Numbered from the stretch's first letter, positions 33,922 to 43,035 are shown. The stretch is 64,000 bases of DNA from Microbacterium sp. VKM Ac-2923 (GCF_022815605.1 NZ_JALGRP010000003.1:62001-126000); one strand, 5' to 3'. Notes: a model not told the origin generated them from the sequence alone. Made by a program: numbers and translations.

Positions 33922-33949
33922 TTCTATGCGCGAGGGGGACTTTCCCCAC
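33922..33949. repeat. Partial copy of the tRNA-Leu 3' end
   Basis: TGCGCGAGGGGGACTT and its left flank TTCT match the 3' end of the tRNA-Leu gene (34083-34104) at about 22 of 24 positions on the same strand. The copy lacks the rest of the tRNA. A short tRNA-like stretch (GGGGTTCGAAATCC) on the plus strand lies between the two copies at about 34014. It looks like a leftover attachment site. Confidence 0.5.
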
Positions 33950-34041
33950 CGCCCCTTCACGCGCCGCTGCGCGGCACGCGGAGCCTCCGGCGGCGTGGGT
34001 CCAACCCCGCAGGGGTTCGAAATCCTCCCACTCCCGCAGAC

Positions 34042-34084
34042 AATGACGAAGGCCCCCGGGATGAACCCGGGGGCCTTCGTCATT
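34042..34084. terminator. Terminator downstream of tRNA-Leu
   Basis: AATGACGAAGGCCCCCGGG (34042-34060) and its exact reverse complement (34066-34084) flank a 5-nt loop, a 19-bp perfect stem. It starts 3 bases beyond the tRNA 3' end on the minus strand. Confidence 0.8.
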
Positions 34085-34087
34085 CTG

Positions 34088-34173
34088 TGCGCGAGGGGGG
34101 ACTTGAACCCCCACGCCCGTTAAAGGGCACTAGCACCTCAAGCTAGCGCGTCTACCTATTCCGCCACCCGCGC
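34088..34173 (-). tRNA. tRNA-Leu(GAG)
   Basis: An 86-nt class II tRNA. The acceptor stem pairs GCGCGGG with CTCGCGC (one G-U pair), the anticodon arm is CTAGC-TTGAGGT-GCTAG with anticodon GAG, a long variable arm (GCCCTTTAACGGGC) is present, and the T arm is GGGGG-TTCAAGT-CCCCC. The discriminator base is A and CCA is not encoded. A perfect hairpin follows the 3' end. Confidence 0.95.
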
Positions 34174-34363
34174 ATTGGGTGTTTGTCGCTTGCGCAACGA
34201 GGAACGACATTACCATGTCGCGGCACCCGACTCGAACCAGTGCAGCGCCCCGGGCGCGTCCGAGACCGCCCGTCGAGACCATCGACCGCGTGCGCAGCGG
34301 TGTCATCCGCCGCCACCCGTCCTCCCCAGGGGGAGTGCGACGGGAGAGGTCGCTGCACCCCGG

Positions 34364-34369
34364 TACGGT
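34364..34369 (+). promoter_or_regulatory. -10 box, leaderless promoter
   Basis: TACGGT lies 7 nt before the ATG of the M20 peptidase gene, deciding it over the more upstream in-frame ATG near 34179. Confidence 0.6.
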
Positions 34370-34376
34370 AGTGCGC

Positions 34377-35678
34377 ATGTCCGCGCCCGAAACCGTGATC
34401 CCCGAGGTCGCCCGCATCGCGTCCGACCTCATCCGGTTCGACACCTCGAACTACGGCGGCGGCCGCTCCAACGGCGAGCGCGAGGCCGCCGATTACGTCG
34501 GCGCTTACCTCGAAGGACTCGGCCTCGACACCGACTACTACGAGCCCGTCGCGCGCCGCACCAACGTCCGCGCCCGCGTTCCCGGCCGCAATCCCGACAA
34601 GCCCGCGCTGATCCTGCACGGTCACCTCGACGTCGTGCCCGCCGTCGCCGACGACTGGAGCGTCGACCCGTTCGCGGGCGAGATCCGCGACGGCATCCTG
34701 TGGGGACGCGGCGCGGTCGACATGAAGGACATGGATGCCATGATCCTCACCTCCGTCGCCGACCTGCTGCGAGCGGGGGAGCAGCCGGAACGCGACGTGA
34801 TCGTCGCTTTCTTCGCCGACGAGGAGAACGGTGGCGTCGAGGGATCCGCCCGCGTGGTGCAGGACCGACCGGAGTGGTTCGCCGGCGCGACCGAGGCGAT
34901 CAGCGAGGTCGGCGGCTACTCCATCGCCGTCGGGGACCGACGCGCCTATCTGCTGCAGGTGGGCGAGAAGGCCCTGATCTGGATCAAGCTCGTCGCCCGT
35001 GGTCGCGCCGGTCACGGGAGCGGACTGCATCCCGACAACGCCGTGACCCGTCTCGCCGAGGCCGTGGCCGCCCTCGGGCGCACCGAGTGGCCGATCCGAC
35101 TGACCGACACCACCTCCGAGCTGCTGGCGGGGCTGGCCCGGATCACGGGTGACGACGCGGGCGATCCCGACGCACTCGCGCTGCGCACCGGAGCGGCATC
35201 CAGCTTCATCCGCTCGACTCTGCGCACGACGACGAATCCGACGGGGCTCGCCGCGGGGTACAAGCACAACGTCATCCCCGACCGTGCTGAGGCGCTGATC
35301 GACGTGCGGGTGCTGCCCGGCACCGAGGCCGCGGCCCTCGCCGACATCCGCGCCATCGTCGGCGACGGGATCGAGATCGAGATCGTCCACCAGGACATCG
35401 GTCTCGAGGTGCCGTTCTCCGGTGATCTGGTCGACGCGATGATCGCCCAGCTGGATCGCCACGACCCGGGTGTCCCCGTCGTGCCGTATCTCATGGGAGG
35501 CGGCACCGACAACAAGGCCCTCTCCACCCTCGGAATCTCCGGTTACGGATTCGCGCCGTTGCGACTTCCCGCCGATCTCGACTTCACCGGAATGTTCCAC
35601 GGTGTCGATGAGCGCGTCCCCGTCGACGCGCTCGAGTTCGGTCGACGTGTTCTCGCCGACCTCCTCCGGACGTACTGA
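34377..35678 (+). CDS. M20-family metallopeptidase/deacylase
   Basis: A 433-residue di-zinc hydrolase of the M20/M25/M40 (DapE/ArgE-like) family. Metal and catalytic residues are seen in [34 protein letters not shown] (catalytic Glu pair) and the C-terminal [15 protein letters not shown]. The central dimerisation domain has [13 protein letters not shown]. It likely cleaves acyl or peptidyl bonds in small molecules. The same gene sits near uppP in mycobacteria (Rv2141c, annotated dapE2), which supports orthology but not the substrate. 8 bp separate it from uppP, so the two are co-transcribed. Confidence 0.88.
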   Translation: MSAPETVIPEVARIASDLIRFDTSNYGGGRSNGEREAADYVGAYLEGLGLDTDYYEPVARRTNVRARVPGRNPDKPALILHGHLDVVPAVADDWSVDPFAGEIRDGILWGRGAVDMKDMDAMILTSVADLLRAGEQPERDVIVAFFADEENGGVEGSARVVQDRPEWFAGATEAISEVGGYSIAVGDRRAYLLQVGEKALIWIKLVARGRAGHGSGLHPDNAVTRLAEAVAALGRTEWPIRLTDTTSELLAGLARITGDDAGDPDALALRTGAASSFIRSTLRTTTNPTGLAAGYKHNVIPDRAEALIDVRVLPGTEAAALADIRAIVGDGIEIEIVHQDIGLEVPFSGDLVDAMIAQLDRHDPGVPVVPYLMGGGTDNKALSTLGISGYGFAPLRLPADLDFTGMFHGVDERVPVDALEFGRRVLADLLRTY

Positions 35679-35686
35679 AGGACCGC

Positions 35687-36535
35687 ATGCATATCTTCGA
35701 GGTCATCATCCTCGGGCTCGTTCAGGGCCTCACCGAGTTCCTCCCCATCTCCTCCAGCGCGCACCTGCGCATCGTGGGGGAGTTCCTCCCGTCGCAGACC
35801 GACCCCGGTGCCACCTTCACCGCGATCACGCAGATCGGCACCGAGCTCGCCGTGCTGATCTACTTCCGCCACAAGATCGGCCGCGTCATCTCGCGGTGGT
35901 TCCTGTCGCTGCGGGGGAAGGTGCCGCGCAACGACCCCGACGCGCGCATGGGGTGGCTCGTCATCATCGGCACCATCCCGATCGCCCTCCTCGGCGTGCT
36001 GCTGCAGAGCCTGATCCGCGACAACTTCCGCAGCCTCTGGATCACCGCGGTCGTGCTCATCGTCTTCGGCATCCTGCTCGGTCTCGCCGACCACTACGGC
36101 AAGCGGCGTCGCGAGCTCGACGACCTGACGTACCCGCACGGCGTCGCCTACGGCTTCGCGCAGGCGCTCGCGCTCGTACCCGGCGTGTCCCGCTCCGGTG
36201 CGACCACCACGCTCGGACGCGCGCTCGGCTACAAGCGCACCGCCGCCGCCGAGTACTCCTTCCTGCTCGCGGTCCCGGCTGTCTTCGCCAGTGGTCTGTA
36301 CGAGCTCTACAAGAGCTTCGACGAGGGCACCGGGCCCTACAACCTCGGTGAAACGGCCATCGCCACGGTTATCGCGTTCGTCGTCGGCTACGTGGTGATC
36401 GCGTTCCTCATGCAGTACCTCAAGCGCGGCAGCTTCCTGCCGTTCGTGATCTACCGCGTCGCCCTCGGCATTCTGATCATCGTGCTGCTCGTGCTCGGGG
36501 TCGTTCCGGCCGAGTCCGCCATCATGGCCGGCTAG
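35687..36535 (+). CDS. uppP: Undecaprenyl-diphosphate phosphatase
   Basis: A 282-residue integral membrane enzyme that recycles undecaprenyl pyrophosphate for cell-wall synthesis; loss or excess changes bacitracin sensitivity. Conserved motifs: [20 protein letters not shown] (residues 10-29), [10 protein letters not shown], and [19 protein letters not shown]. About eight hydrophobic helices. AAGGA precedes the ATG. A hairpin follows the stop. Confidence 0.96.
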   Translation: MHIFEVIILGLVQGLTEFLPISSSAHLRIVGEFLPSQTDPGATFTAITQIGTELAVLIYFRHKIGRVISRWFLSLRGKVPRNDPDARMGWLVIIGTIPIALLGVLLQSLIRDNFRSLWITAVVLIVFGILLGLADHYGKRRRELDDLTYPHGVAYGFAQALALVPGVSRSGATTTLGRALGYKRTAAAEYSFLLAVPAVFASGLYELYKSFDEGTGPYNLGETAIATVIAFVVGYVVIAFLMQYLKRGSFLPFVIYRVALGILIIVLLVLGVVPAESAIMAG

Positions 36536-36946
36536 TCCCGGATGCCACGGAGGCGCCGTCCCATCCGGGGCGGCGCCTCCGTGGTGCGCGGCGTCGCCGT
36601 GCATCCGAGCACCTCGGCGATGCGTCCGCCGAGCACGTGGGCGCTCTGCCGCGCGGGGAAGAAGCGACGGACGCTGGACGCCCGATGCCCGTCCGCGGGT
36701 GCCGTTGCGCGCTTGCAGAAGTACGAAGCTCGCAGATTCTCCCCAGAAACGCGCGAGTTTCGTGCGTTTGTGCCAGCGTCGCGCGCCCCTGAGCATGCTG
36801 CGCACGCGAAGAACGCCTCACACGAGGGCCCGCCGCGTCCCGGCGCGCTCGCGATGTCAGTGGCGGCGGGTCACCGGCACCTCCGTTCGTGTCGCGGTGC
36901 GCGCCCGCGTCGCGATGGGGCTCGACCGCGCGTCCGGAGTCGGTCG
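36536..36946. other. Intergenic stretch between convergent uppP and PAC2 genes
   Basis: 411 bp. The left end holds the uppP terminator hairpin. The remainder is GC rich with one less GC-rich patch (about 36720-36775); I see no gene, RNA or repeat in it. Frames running across it are shadows of base composition. Confidence 0.6.
36545..36584. terminator. Hairpin after uppP
   Basis: CCACGGAGGCGCCG (36545-36558) is the exact complement of CGGCGCCTCCGTGG (36571-36584), giving a 14-bp stem 9 nt after the uppP stop. No T-run follows on the plus strand, as is common for actinobacterial terminators. Confidence 0.65.
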
Positions 36947-37819
36947 TCAGCGCCGCGGCGGGTCGTCGCGACCGGGCTTGGCCGGGCCGTCGCTTCCGCC
37001 ACCACGGCGCAGGTACCGCTCGAACTCCTGTGCGATGGCGTCGCCCGACGCCTCGGGGGAGTCCCACGTGTCGCGGGTCTGCTCGAGCTGACGGATGTAG
37101 TCGCTCATCTCGTCGTCGTCGGCGGCCGCCGCGTCGATCGAGGCCTCCCACTGACGCGACTCGGCTTCGAGCTGGCCGCGGGGCACCGTGATGCCCGTGA
37201 TGGCCTCGAGCCGCTCGAGCAGCGCGAGCGTCGCCTTCGGCGAGGGCGTGTGGCCCGCGACGTAGTGCGGCACGCTCGCCCACAGGCTCGCGGTCGGGAT
37301 GCCGACCTGCTCCGACGCGTGGCCGATGGCGCTCAGGATGCCGACGGGCCCCTCGTACAGGCTCCGCTCCAGGCCGAGCGACTGCCGCACAGCCTCGTTG
37401 TCGCTGCCGGCGAAGACGGAGATCGGACGCGTGTGCGGGACGTCCGACATCATCGATCCGAGCGCGACGAAACCCGTGACGTCCTCGCGCAGCGCGACGT
37501 CGATGAACTCGGCGGCGAACGCCTGCCACGCGCGGGCAGGTTCGACGCCCACGAGGAGCCAGATCTCGGCACCGTCGGTGCGTTCGACCGGGCGGAGCAG
37601 TGTCGCCTCGGGCCAGGTGAGGGTGCGGCGCCCCTCGGCATCCAGGCCGATCTGCGGGCGGGTGTACTGGTAGTCGAAGTAGAGCTCGGGGTCGACGGAG
37701 TGCACGACTTCGAACTCCACATCGGCTCGCAGCATCGACGCTGCCGCCGACGCGGCTTCTCCGGCATCGTTCCAGCCGTCGAAAGCGGCGACGATGATCC
37801 GGCGACCCAGTGCGTCCAC
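36947..37819 (-). CDS. PAC2-family protein
   Basis: A 290-residue protein of the proteasome-assembly-chaperone 2 (PAC2) family. Core: IVAAFDGWNDAGEAASAA, VHSVDPELYFDYQYTRP, and VGIPTASLWASVPHYVAGHTPSP. Actinobacterial members are soluble and of unknown role, and their presence does not prove a proteasome. The GTG at 37819 is preferred because AGGAGG lies just upstream and TATCCT about 30 nt upstream serves as -10. It is divergent from the HAD gene. Confidence 0.85.
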   Translation of the reverse strand: MDALGRRIIVAAFDGWNDAGEAASAAASMLRADVEFEVVHSVDPELYFDYQYTRPQIGLDAEGRRTLTWPEATLLRPVERTDGAEIWLLVGVEPARAWQAFAAEFIDVALREDVTGFVALGSMMSDVPHTRPISVFAGSDNEAVRQSLGLERSLYEGPVGILSAIGHASEQVGIPTASLWASVPHYVAGHTPSPKATLALLERLEAITGITVPRGQLEAESRQWEASIDAAAADDDEMSDYIRQLEQTRDTWDSPEASGDAIAQEFERYLRRGGGSDGPAKPGRDDPPRR

Positions 37820-37906
37820 GCAACCTCCTCTGCCCCGTCGGGGCTGGATTCCAGGATAGGCGCACGCACGCACGGGCGGCCGGACGGTGACGGGGTCCGC
37901 CGTCGA

Positions 37907-37912
37907 TACGAT
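37907..37912 (+). promoter_or_regulatory. -10 box, leaderless promoter
   Basis: TACGAT lies 6 nt before the ATG of the HAD hydrolase gene. Confidence 0.6.
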
Positions 37913-37918
37913 GGAACG

Positions 37919-38620
37919 ATGACTTCTCCGGCTCCCACCGCGGTCCTCTGGGACATGGACGGCACGCTCGTCGACACCGAGCCGTACTGGATGGCCGCCG
38001 AGATCCCCCTCGTCGAGCGCTTCGGGGGCACCTGGACGCACGAGCAGGCGCTGGGAATGGTGGGTCTCGCGCTCGAGGACTCCGCCCGGCTGCTGCAGAA
38101 CGCCGGCGTCCCCTGGAGCACGGACGAGATCATCGCGTACCTCACCGACGAGGTGCTCCGCCAGCTCTCCACCACCGGTGTGCCCTTCCGCCCGGGGGCG
38201 CGTGAGTTGCTCGCCGACCTGAAAGCCGCCGGTGTCAAGACGGCGCTCGTGACGATGTCGATGCGCCGCATGGCGCTCTCGGTCGTCGACCTCATCGATT
38301 TCCCGGCCTTCGACGTCGTGGTCGCCGGAGACGACGTGGAGCGTCCGAAGCCGTACCCCGATCCTTACCTGCAGGCGTCGACGCTGCTCGGCGTCGACAT
38401 CCGCGACACCGTCGCCATCGAGGACAGCCCCAACGGCCTGCGCTCCGCCATCGCGAGCGGGGCGGTCTCTCTGGGCGTTCCTCTGATGGTGCCGCTCGAC
38501 GGGGTCGGTGCACACGCTCTGTGGCCGAGTCTCGAGGGGCGGACCACCTCCGACCTCCGTGCGCTGCATGCCGCGCACGCCTCTTCTTCCCGACCCGACG
38601 AGACGCGAGCGATCCGATGA
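37919..38620 (+). CDS. HAD-superfamily hydrolase
   Basis: A 233-residue phosphatase of the HAD subfamily IA. Motif I is VLWDMDGTLVDTE (nucleophile Asp12, acid/base Asp14), motif II is TMSMRRM region, motif III the lysine in RPKPYPDPYLQA, and motif IV IEDSPNGLRSA. A helical cap lies after motif I. Phosphoglycolate- or sugar-phosphatase activity is likely but the substrate is open. Overlaps trmI by ATGA, so the two are co-expressed. Confidence 0.9.
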   Translation: MTSPAPTAVLWDMDGTLVDTEPYWMAAEIPLVERFGGTWTHEQALGMVGLALEDSARLLQNAGVPWSTDEIIAYLTDEVLRQLSTTGVPFRPGARELLADLKAAGVKTALVTMSMRRMALSVVDLIDFPAFDVVVAGDDVERPKPYPDPYLQASTLLGVDIRDTVAIEDSPNGLRSAIASGAVSLGVPLMVPLDGVGAHALWPSLEGRTTSDLRALHAAHASSSRPDETRAIR

Positions 38621-39636
38621 GCGAGACCCCCCACCTGAGCGGCCCCTTCCGTATCGGCGACCGAGTGCAGCTGACCGGCCCCAAGGCCCGCATGCACACG
38701 ATCACCCTGCGCGAGCAGGGCGAGCTGCACACCCACAACGGCGTGCTCAAGCACGAGCTGCTCGTCGACCAGCCCGACGGCAGCGTCGTCACCAACAGCT
38801 CCGGTCACGACTACTTGGCCGTCCGCCCCCTGTTGCGCGATTTCGTCATGTCGATGCCCCGCGGCGCCGCCATCGTCTACCCGAAGGACGCTGCGCAGAT
38901 CCTCGCGCAGGCCGATATCTTCCCCGGCGCCACGGTCGTGGAGGCCGGTGTCGGCTCCGGCGCTCTCTCGCTGTGGCTGCTGCGGGCGATCGGCCCCGCC
39001 GGCCGGCTGCTGTCGTTCGAGCGCCGTGAAGAGTTCGCCGAGGTCGCCCGCGCCAACGTGGAGACCTTCCACGGCGAGCACCCCGCGACCTGGGAGGTCA
39101 TCGTGGGCGACCTCGTCGAGAGCCTTCCGGATGCCGTGGCTCCGGCATCCGTCGACCGCATCGTGCTCGACATGCTCGCGCCCTGGGAGTGCATCGACGC
39201 CGCCGCCGACGCCCTCACCCCGGGCGGCGTCGTGCTCTGCTACATCGCCACCGCCACGCAGCTCAGCCGCGTGGCCGAGTACATCCGCGCCACGGGGCTC
39301 TTCACCGACCCGGATGCCAGCGAGACCATGGTGCGCGGCTGGCACGTCGAGGGACTCGCTGTGCGGCCCGACCACCGCATGGTCGCGCATACGGGCTTCC
39401 TCATCACCGCGCGCCGTCTCGCCCCGGGGGCGATCCCGCCCGAGGTCAAGCGTCGCGCGTCGAAGTCGAGCTACGGCGACGAAGACGTGGAGCTGTGGAC
39501 GCCGGGTGCCGTGGGCGATCGCGAGATCACCGACAAGAACCTGCGCAAGCGCGTGCGGGAGGCGCAGAAGTCCGCCGAGGGCGTGCGGCAGTCCGTCGCG
39601 GGTGCCGCGTCGGAGGAGTCCGGCCCGACCGCCTAA
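38617..39636 (+). CDS. trmI: tRNA (adenine58-N1)-methyltransferase
   Basis: A 339-residue SAM-dependent enzyme that makes m1A58 in tRNA. An N-terminal beta domain (GPFRIGDRVQLTGPKARMH) precedes the Rossmann fold: VVEAGVGSGALSLWLLRAIG, SFERREEFAEVARANVE, and RIVLDMLAPWECIDAA. The C-terminal 70 residues are basic and disordered. The counterpart Rv2118c is a known tetramer. Stop and next start are separated by only 9 bp: see the finding on the missing Pup-proteasome genes. Confidence 0.92.
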   Translation: MSETPHLSGPFRIGDRVQLTGPKARMHTITLREQGELHTHNGVLKHELLVDQPDGSVVTNSSGHDYLAVRPLLRDFVMSMPRGAAIVYPKDAAQILAQADIFPGATVVEAGVGSGALSLWLLRAIGPAGRLLSFERREEFAEVARANVETFHGEHPATWEVIVGDLVESLPDAVAPASVDRIVLDMLAPWECIDAAADALTPGGVVLCYIATATQLSRVAEYIRATGLFTDPDASETMVRGWHVEGLAVRPDHRMVAHTGFLITARRLAPGAIPPEVKRRASKSSYGDEDVELWTPGAVGDREITDKNLRKRVREAQKSAEGVRQSVAGAASEESGPTA

Positions 39637-39639
39637 ACT
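39634..39639 (+). promoter_or_regulatory. -10 box, leaderless promoter overlapping the trmI stop
   Basis: TAAACT, whose first three bases are the trmI stop codon, lies 6 nt before the GTG of the FKBP-type lipoprotein gene. Confidence 0.55.
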
Positions 39640-39645
39640 GTTCCG

Positions 39646-40593
39646 GTGCGCAGACTCCCCGCTCTCGTGGCCGTGACCGCCCTGGCCGGATTCGGCCTCG
39701 TCGGCTGTTCGGCATCCGCCGCTTCGTCGTGCCCGACGCCCACCGACAGCGCGATCGCGTCAGTGGTCGATGCCCCGGGAGAGGTCGGCTCGGTGCCCAC
39801 CGTCTCGGTGCGGTCGCCCTTCCTGCCGACCGAGGCGGGCACCGCCACCCTCATCGAGGGGGACGGGCCGCGCATCACCACCGACTCCCAGCTCGCCCTG
39901 GTGGACGTCACCGTGCTCGACGCCGCATCCGGTGAGCAGCTGGTCGCGACGCCCTATAACGACGACGTCGCCACGGCGACGCCACTCCCGCGGCTCACGC
40001 AGGCGGTGCCCTCGCTCGCGCCGCTGCTGCGCTGCGTCGCCGAGGGGTCGCGTGTCGCCGTGGCCATCCCCGGCTCCGATCTCGGCGCCCAGGGTGCGCA
40101 GGCGCTCGGCGTGGCCGAGGGCGACGGCGCGGTGTTCGTCTTCGACGTGCGCAAGGTCTTCCTCTCCGCGGCCGACGGCGCCGACCAGTACAACGCCGAC
40201 TCGGGCATGCCGTCCGTCGTGCGCGCCCCCGACGGTCAGCCGGGCATCGTCATCCCGGCGGGCGACGCCCCGACCGAGGCGCGGTCACAGACCATCAAGA
40301 AGGGCGACGGCGAGACGCTGACCGCCGACTCGTCCGTGGTCATCCACGTGCAGGGCGTCGCGTGGGGCGCCGACATGACCTTCGCCTCGACGTGGAAGAA
40401 CGGTGCGCCCGGTCAGGCGACGGTGTCGGTGCTGCCGCCGGCGATGGCCGGCGCCCTCGAGGGGCAGACGGTGGGATCACAGGTATTGATCGTCGTCCCC
40501 GCCGACCAGACCGCGCAGGACACGCAGATCCTGCAGGCGCCCGAGGGCACCGCCCTGGTCTACGTCGTCGACATCCTCGGCGTCGCCGGCTGA
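39646..40593 (+). CDS. FKBP-type peptidyl-prolyl isomerase lipoprotein
   Basis: A 315-residue exported lipoprotein. The signal peptide ends in a lipobox, FGLVGCSAS, with the lipidated Cys near residue 21. The C-terminal half (about 205-315) has the FKBP layout: KKGDGETLTADSSVVIHVQG, WGADMTFASTW, and SQVLIVVPADQT. The N-terminal half resembles a second, diverged repeat of the domain. It would assist folding of exported proteins on the outer face of the membrane. GTG start, own leaderless promoter. Confidence 0.82.
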   Translation: MRRLPALVAVTALAGFGLVGCSASAASSCPTPTDSAIASVVDAPGEVGSVPTVSVRSPFLPTEAGTATLIEGDGPRITTDSQLALVDVTVLDAASGEQLVATPYNDDVATATPLPRLTQAVPSLAPLLRCVAEGSRVAVAIPGSDLGAQGAQALGVAEGDGAVFVFDVRKVFLSAADGADQYNADSGMPSVVRAPDGQPGIVIPAGDAPTEARSQTIKKGDGETLTADSSVVIHVQGVAWGADMTFASTWKNGAPGQATVSVLPPAMAGALEGQTVGSQVLIVVPADQTAQDTQILQAPEGTALVYVVDILGVAG

Positions 40594-40647
40594 TCTCCGA
40601 GGGTCCGCGGGGCGGACGCCCGACCGGCTGACGTTCCGCCCGGCGCC

Positions 40648-40653
40648 TAGGAT
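40648..40653 (+). promoter_or_regulatory. -10 box, leaderless promoter
   Basis: TAGGAT lies 6 nt before the GTG of pafB. Confidence 0.65.
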
Positions 40654-40659
40654 GGGCGG

Positions 40660-41652
40660 GTGTCCGCCACCGTCTCCCGCAGTGCTCCCGAGGAGCGCTT
40701 GGTGAACCTCGTCGTCGCCTTGATGGCGACCGAGCAGGGGCTCACGAAGGACACGATCCTTTCTTCCGTGGCGGGCTACCGCGAGCAACTCGACGCGGGG
40801 GCCTCGAAGGACGCGCTCGAGAAGATGTTCGAGCGCGACAAAGAAAGTCTCCGCGGTCTCGGCATCCCCATCGAGACGATCGGCAACCGCACCGACCCCG
40901 ACGACCTCCGCGAGGCGCGCTATCGCGTCCCGACCGCGGAGTACTCCCTGCCCGAGGACATCTCGTTCAGCCCGGCGGAGGTGGCTCTGCTCAACATCGC
41001 CGGCAGCGTCTGGGGGAGCGAATCGCTCTCCGCCGACGCCCGCAGTGGGCTGCGCAAGATCCGGGCACTGGGCATCGCGGTGGACGAACCCATCATCGGC
41101 TACGCCCCGCGGATCCGGGTGCGCGACGCGTCGTTCCCCGCGCTGCAGCGAGCGATCGAGCAGTGCCGCGTCGTCACCTTCACCTACCTGCGTCCCGGCG
41201 ACGAGCGTCCGCGTGAACGTCGCATCCGTCCCCTGGCCCTGCTCGAGTACGAGGCGCGCTGGCACGTGTTCGGGTTCGATCTGAACATGGATGCCGACCG
41301 CACGTTCCTCCTTTCGCGGATCATCGGCGATGTCACCGTCACCCGTGCCACCTTCCCGTCCGGGCTGCGCGAGGGAGCGGGGGACCGGGCTCTGGCCGGG
41401 CTCCGGGCCGTCGCCGACGGTCAGCGGGCCCTGCTCGAGGTGCATCCCGGCACCGAAGCCGCCCTGCGGCTCGCGCGGCGGGCCGATACCGCGCCGCAGG
41501 GCATCGTGGTCCCCTTCGTCGACCTGCACGTCTTCGCCGACGAGCTCGCGTCCTACGGCCCGGAGGTGCGCGTGGTCGCCCCGGACGATCTGCGCGCCGA
41601 GGTCGTCCGCCGTCTCGAAGCGACGATGCGCCTGCACGGGGGTGCCGGGTGA
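40660..41652 (+). CDS. pafB: WYL-domain regulator PafB
   Basis: A 330-residue half of the PafBC heterodimer. An N-terminal helix-turn-helix (EERLVNLVVALMATEQGLTK) leads to a WYL domain (about 150-240: ALQRAIEQCRVVTFTYLRPG) and a C-terminal WCX extension. In mycobacteria PafBC activates the RecA/LexA-independent DNA-damage response. It overlaps pafC by GTGA and should form the heterodimer with it. In many relatives it follows pafA; here it does not. Confidence 0.92.
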   Translation: MSATVSRSAPEERLVNLVVALMATEQGLTKDTILSSVAGYREQLDAGASKDALEKMFERDKESLRGLGIPIETIGNRTDPDDLREARYRVPTAEYSLPEDISFSPAEVALLNIAGSVWGSESLSADARSGLRKIRALGIAVDEPIIGYAPRIRVRDASFPALQRAIEQCRVVTFTYLRPGDERPRERRIRPLALLEYEARWHVFGFDLNMDADRTFLLSRIIGDVTVTRATFPSGLREGAGDRALAGLRAVADGQRALLEVHPGTEAALRLARRADTAPQGIVVPFVDLHVFADELASYGPEVRVVAPDDLRAEVVRRLEATMRLHGGAG

Positions 41653-42626
41653 ACCCGGAGCGCCCCGTCGCCGCCCTCGACCGGGCAGCGCTCCTGCTGC
41701 AGCTCGTGCCGTACCTGCTGGGTAAAGGAGAGGTGCCGGTCGCCGAGGCGGCGGCGGACTTCGACGTGACTCCCGACGAGATGCGCGCGATGGTGCAGCG
41801 CCTCACGGTCATCGGTTTGCCCGGCGAAAGCGGGTACTGGCAGTTGCCGCACGACCTGTTCGACATCGACTGGGATCTGCTCGACCGCGACGACGTCATC
41901 GTCATCACGAACACGGTGGGTCTCGAGCGCTCCCCGCGATTCACCGCTCGTGAGGCCGCCGCGCTGCTGGCCGGTCTGCAGCTGGCGCGGAGCCTGCCCG
42001 GATTCGGCGACAGCGAGCTCGTCGCCGGTCTGCTGTCGAAGCTCGCCCGCGGTGCCGCTGCCGCGCCACCGGCCGTCATCGTCGCCCCCGGCCCCGTCGA
42101 CGGGGTGCGCGACGTCGTCGATCGCGCGCTCCGCCAACGCGTCGCGGTCACCTTCACCTATCGCGCCCCGGGCGCCGAACCCATCAGCCGGACGGTCGAC
42201 CCGATCAAGGTGCACATCGCGAACGGCCAGTGGTATCTCCAGGGCTGGGATCACCTGCGCCGGGCCGTGCGCACCTTCCATCTCGACCGGGTCGGCGATG
42301 CCGCCGTCACCGACATCCCTGCCGCACACGGCCGTGACGAGGTGCCCGAGCTGTTCGCGCCGTCGGACGACGAGGTGGTGGCGCGATTGCGCTTCCCGCG
42401 CGCTGTCGCGCCTCTCCTCGCCGATTACCTCGAGCGCGCCGAGATCGAGGATGCCGACGACGACCTCTCCGTGGCATCCCTGCGCCTCGCCGACGAGCAG
42501 AGTCTCAAGCGTCTCGCTGCCCGGCGCGGCGGCGAGGTCGAACTGCTCGAGCCTGCGGGGGCTCGCCGAGCCGCCGCGGAATGGGCCGCGGCCGGACTCG
42601 CGCAGTACGAATCACCGCCGTCCTGA
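41649..42626 (+). CDS. pafC: WYL-domain regulator PafC
   Basis: A 325-residue partner of PafB. N-terminal winged helix (LVPYLLGKGEVPVAEAAADF), WYL domain (ALRQRVAVTFTYRAPGAEPI; GQWYLQGWDHLRRAVRTF), and the C-terminal WCX part. The motif that gives the domain its name survives as WYL in QWYLQG. Stop is followed by a 154-bp spacer containing the tat promoter. Confidence 0.92.
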   Translation: MNPERPVAALDRAALLLQLVPYLLGKGEVPVAEAAADFDVTPDEMRAMVQRLTVIGLPGESGYWQLPHDLFDIDWDLLDRDDVIVITNTVGLERSPRFTAREAAALLAGLQLARSLPGFGDSELVAGLLSKLARGAAAAPPAVIVAPGPVDGVRDVVDRALRQRVAVTFTYRAPGAEPISRTVDPIKVHIANGQWYLQGWDHLRRAVRTFHLDRVGDAAVTDIPAAHGRDEVPELFAPSDDEVVARLRFPRAVAPLLADYLERAEIEDADDDLSVASLRLADEQSLKRLAARRGGEVELLEPAGARRAAAEWAAAGLAQYESPPS

Positions 42627-42741
42627 GGCGGTTCTTCCGCGGCGTGACGCATCCCGTCAGCCCCCGCACGCAGCGCACATCCGTTTCGCGCGCGTTCCGG
42701 CGGGCCGTTCCGCCTCTCGGCCCGCGGAGAGGTGCGCGGGT

Positions 42742-42747
42742 TAGACT
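42742..42747 (+). promoter_or_regulatory. -10 box of tatAC
   Basis: TAGACT lies 33 nt before the tatA ATG, leaving a leader of about 27 nt with AGGAG as Shine-Dalgarno. Confidence 0.55.
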
Positions 42748-42780
42748 GGAGCCCACGCCCGACAACGACGAGGAGTCACC

Positions 42781-43035
42781 ATGCTCGGCAATCTCACCGG
42801 ATGGCACCTTCTGGTCGTCCTCGCGGTCATTCTTCTTCTCTTCGGTGCGGCCAAGCTCCCGGCTCTCGCGAAGAGCATGGGTCAGTCCGCTCGTGTCTTC
42901 AAGAGCGAGATGAAGGAGATGAAGCGCGACGACGAGGTCTCCGCGCAGCCCTCCGAGGCCCCGCGTCCGACCGACGCCGGCACCGCGCCGACCGTCGCCC
43001 CGGAGTCGCGCAGGTCGAACGACCCCACCGTCTAA
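42781..43035 (+). CDS. tatA: Twin-arginine translocase subunit TatA
   Basis: An 84-residue Tat subunit. One N-terminal membrane helix (HLLVVLAVILLLFGAAKLPAL) is followed by an amphipathic helix (KSMGQSARVFKSEMKEMKRD) and an acidic, Pro-rich tail. TatA oligomers form the translocation path for folded proteins. It lies 3 bp before tatC. Confidence 0.95.
   Translation: MLGNLTGWHLLVVLAVILLLFGAAKLPALAKSMGQSARVFKSEMKEMKRDDEVSAQPSEAPRPTDAGTAPTVAPESRRSNDPTV

Noticed and set aside
33985..34040. A complete second tRNA on the plus strand
   Set aside because: Only a T-arm-like GGGGTTCGAAATCC and an acceptor-like end are visible; no D or anticodon arm can be folded.
34183..34376. Longer N-terminus for the M20 peptidase from an ATG near 34179
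   Set aside because: The added residues are Arg/Pro-rich and overlap the tRNA-Leu promoter region, and a -10 box sits 7 nt before ATG 34377.
36700..36790. Less GC-rich patch near 36750 as a small gene or RNA
   Set aside because: No start, ribosome-binding site, stable stem or codon bias is visible.
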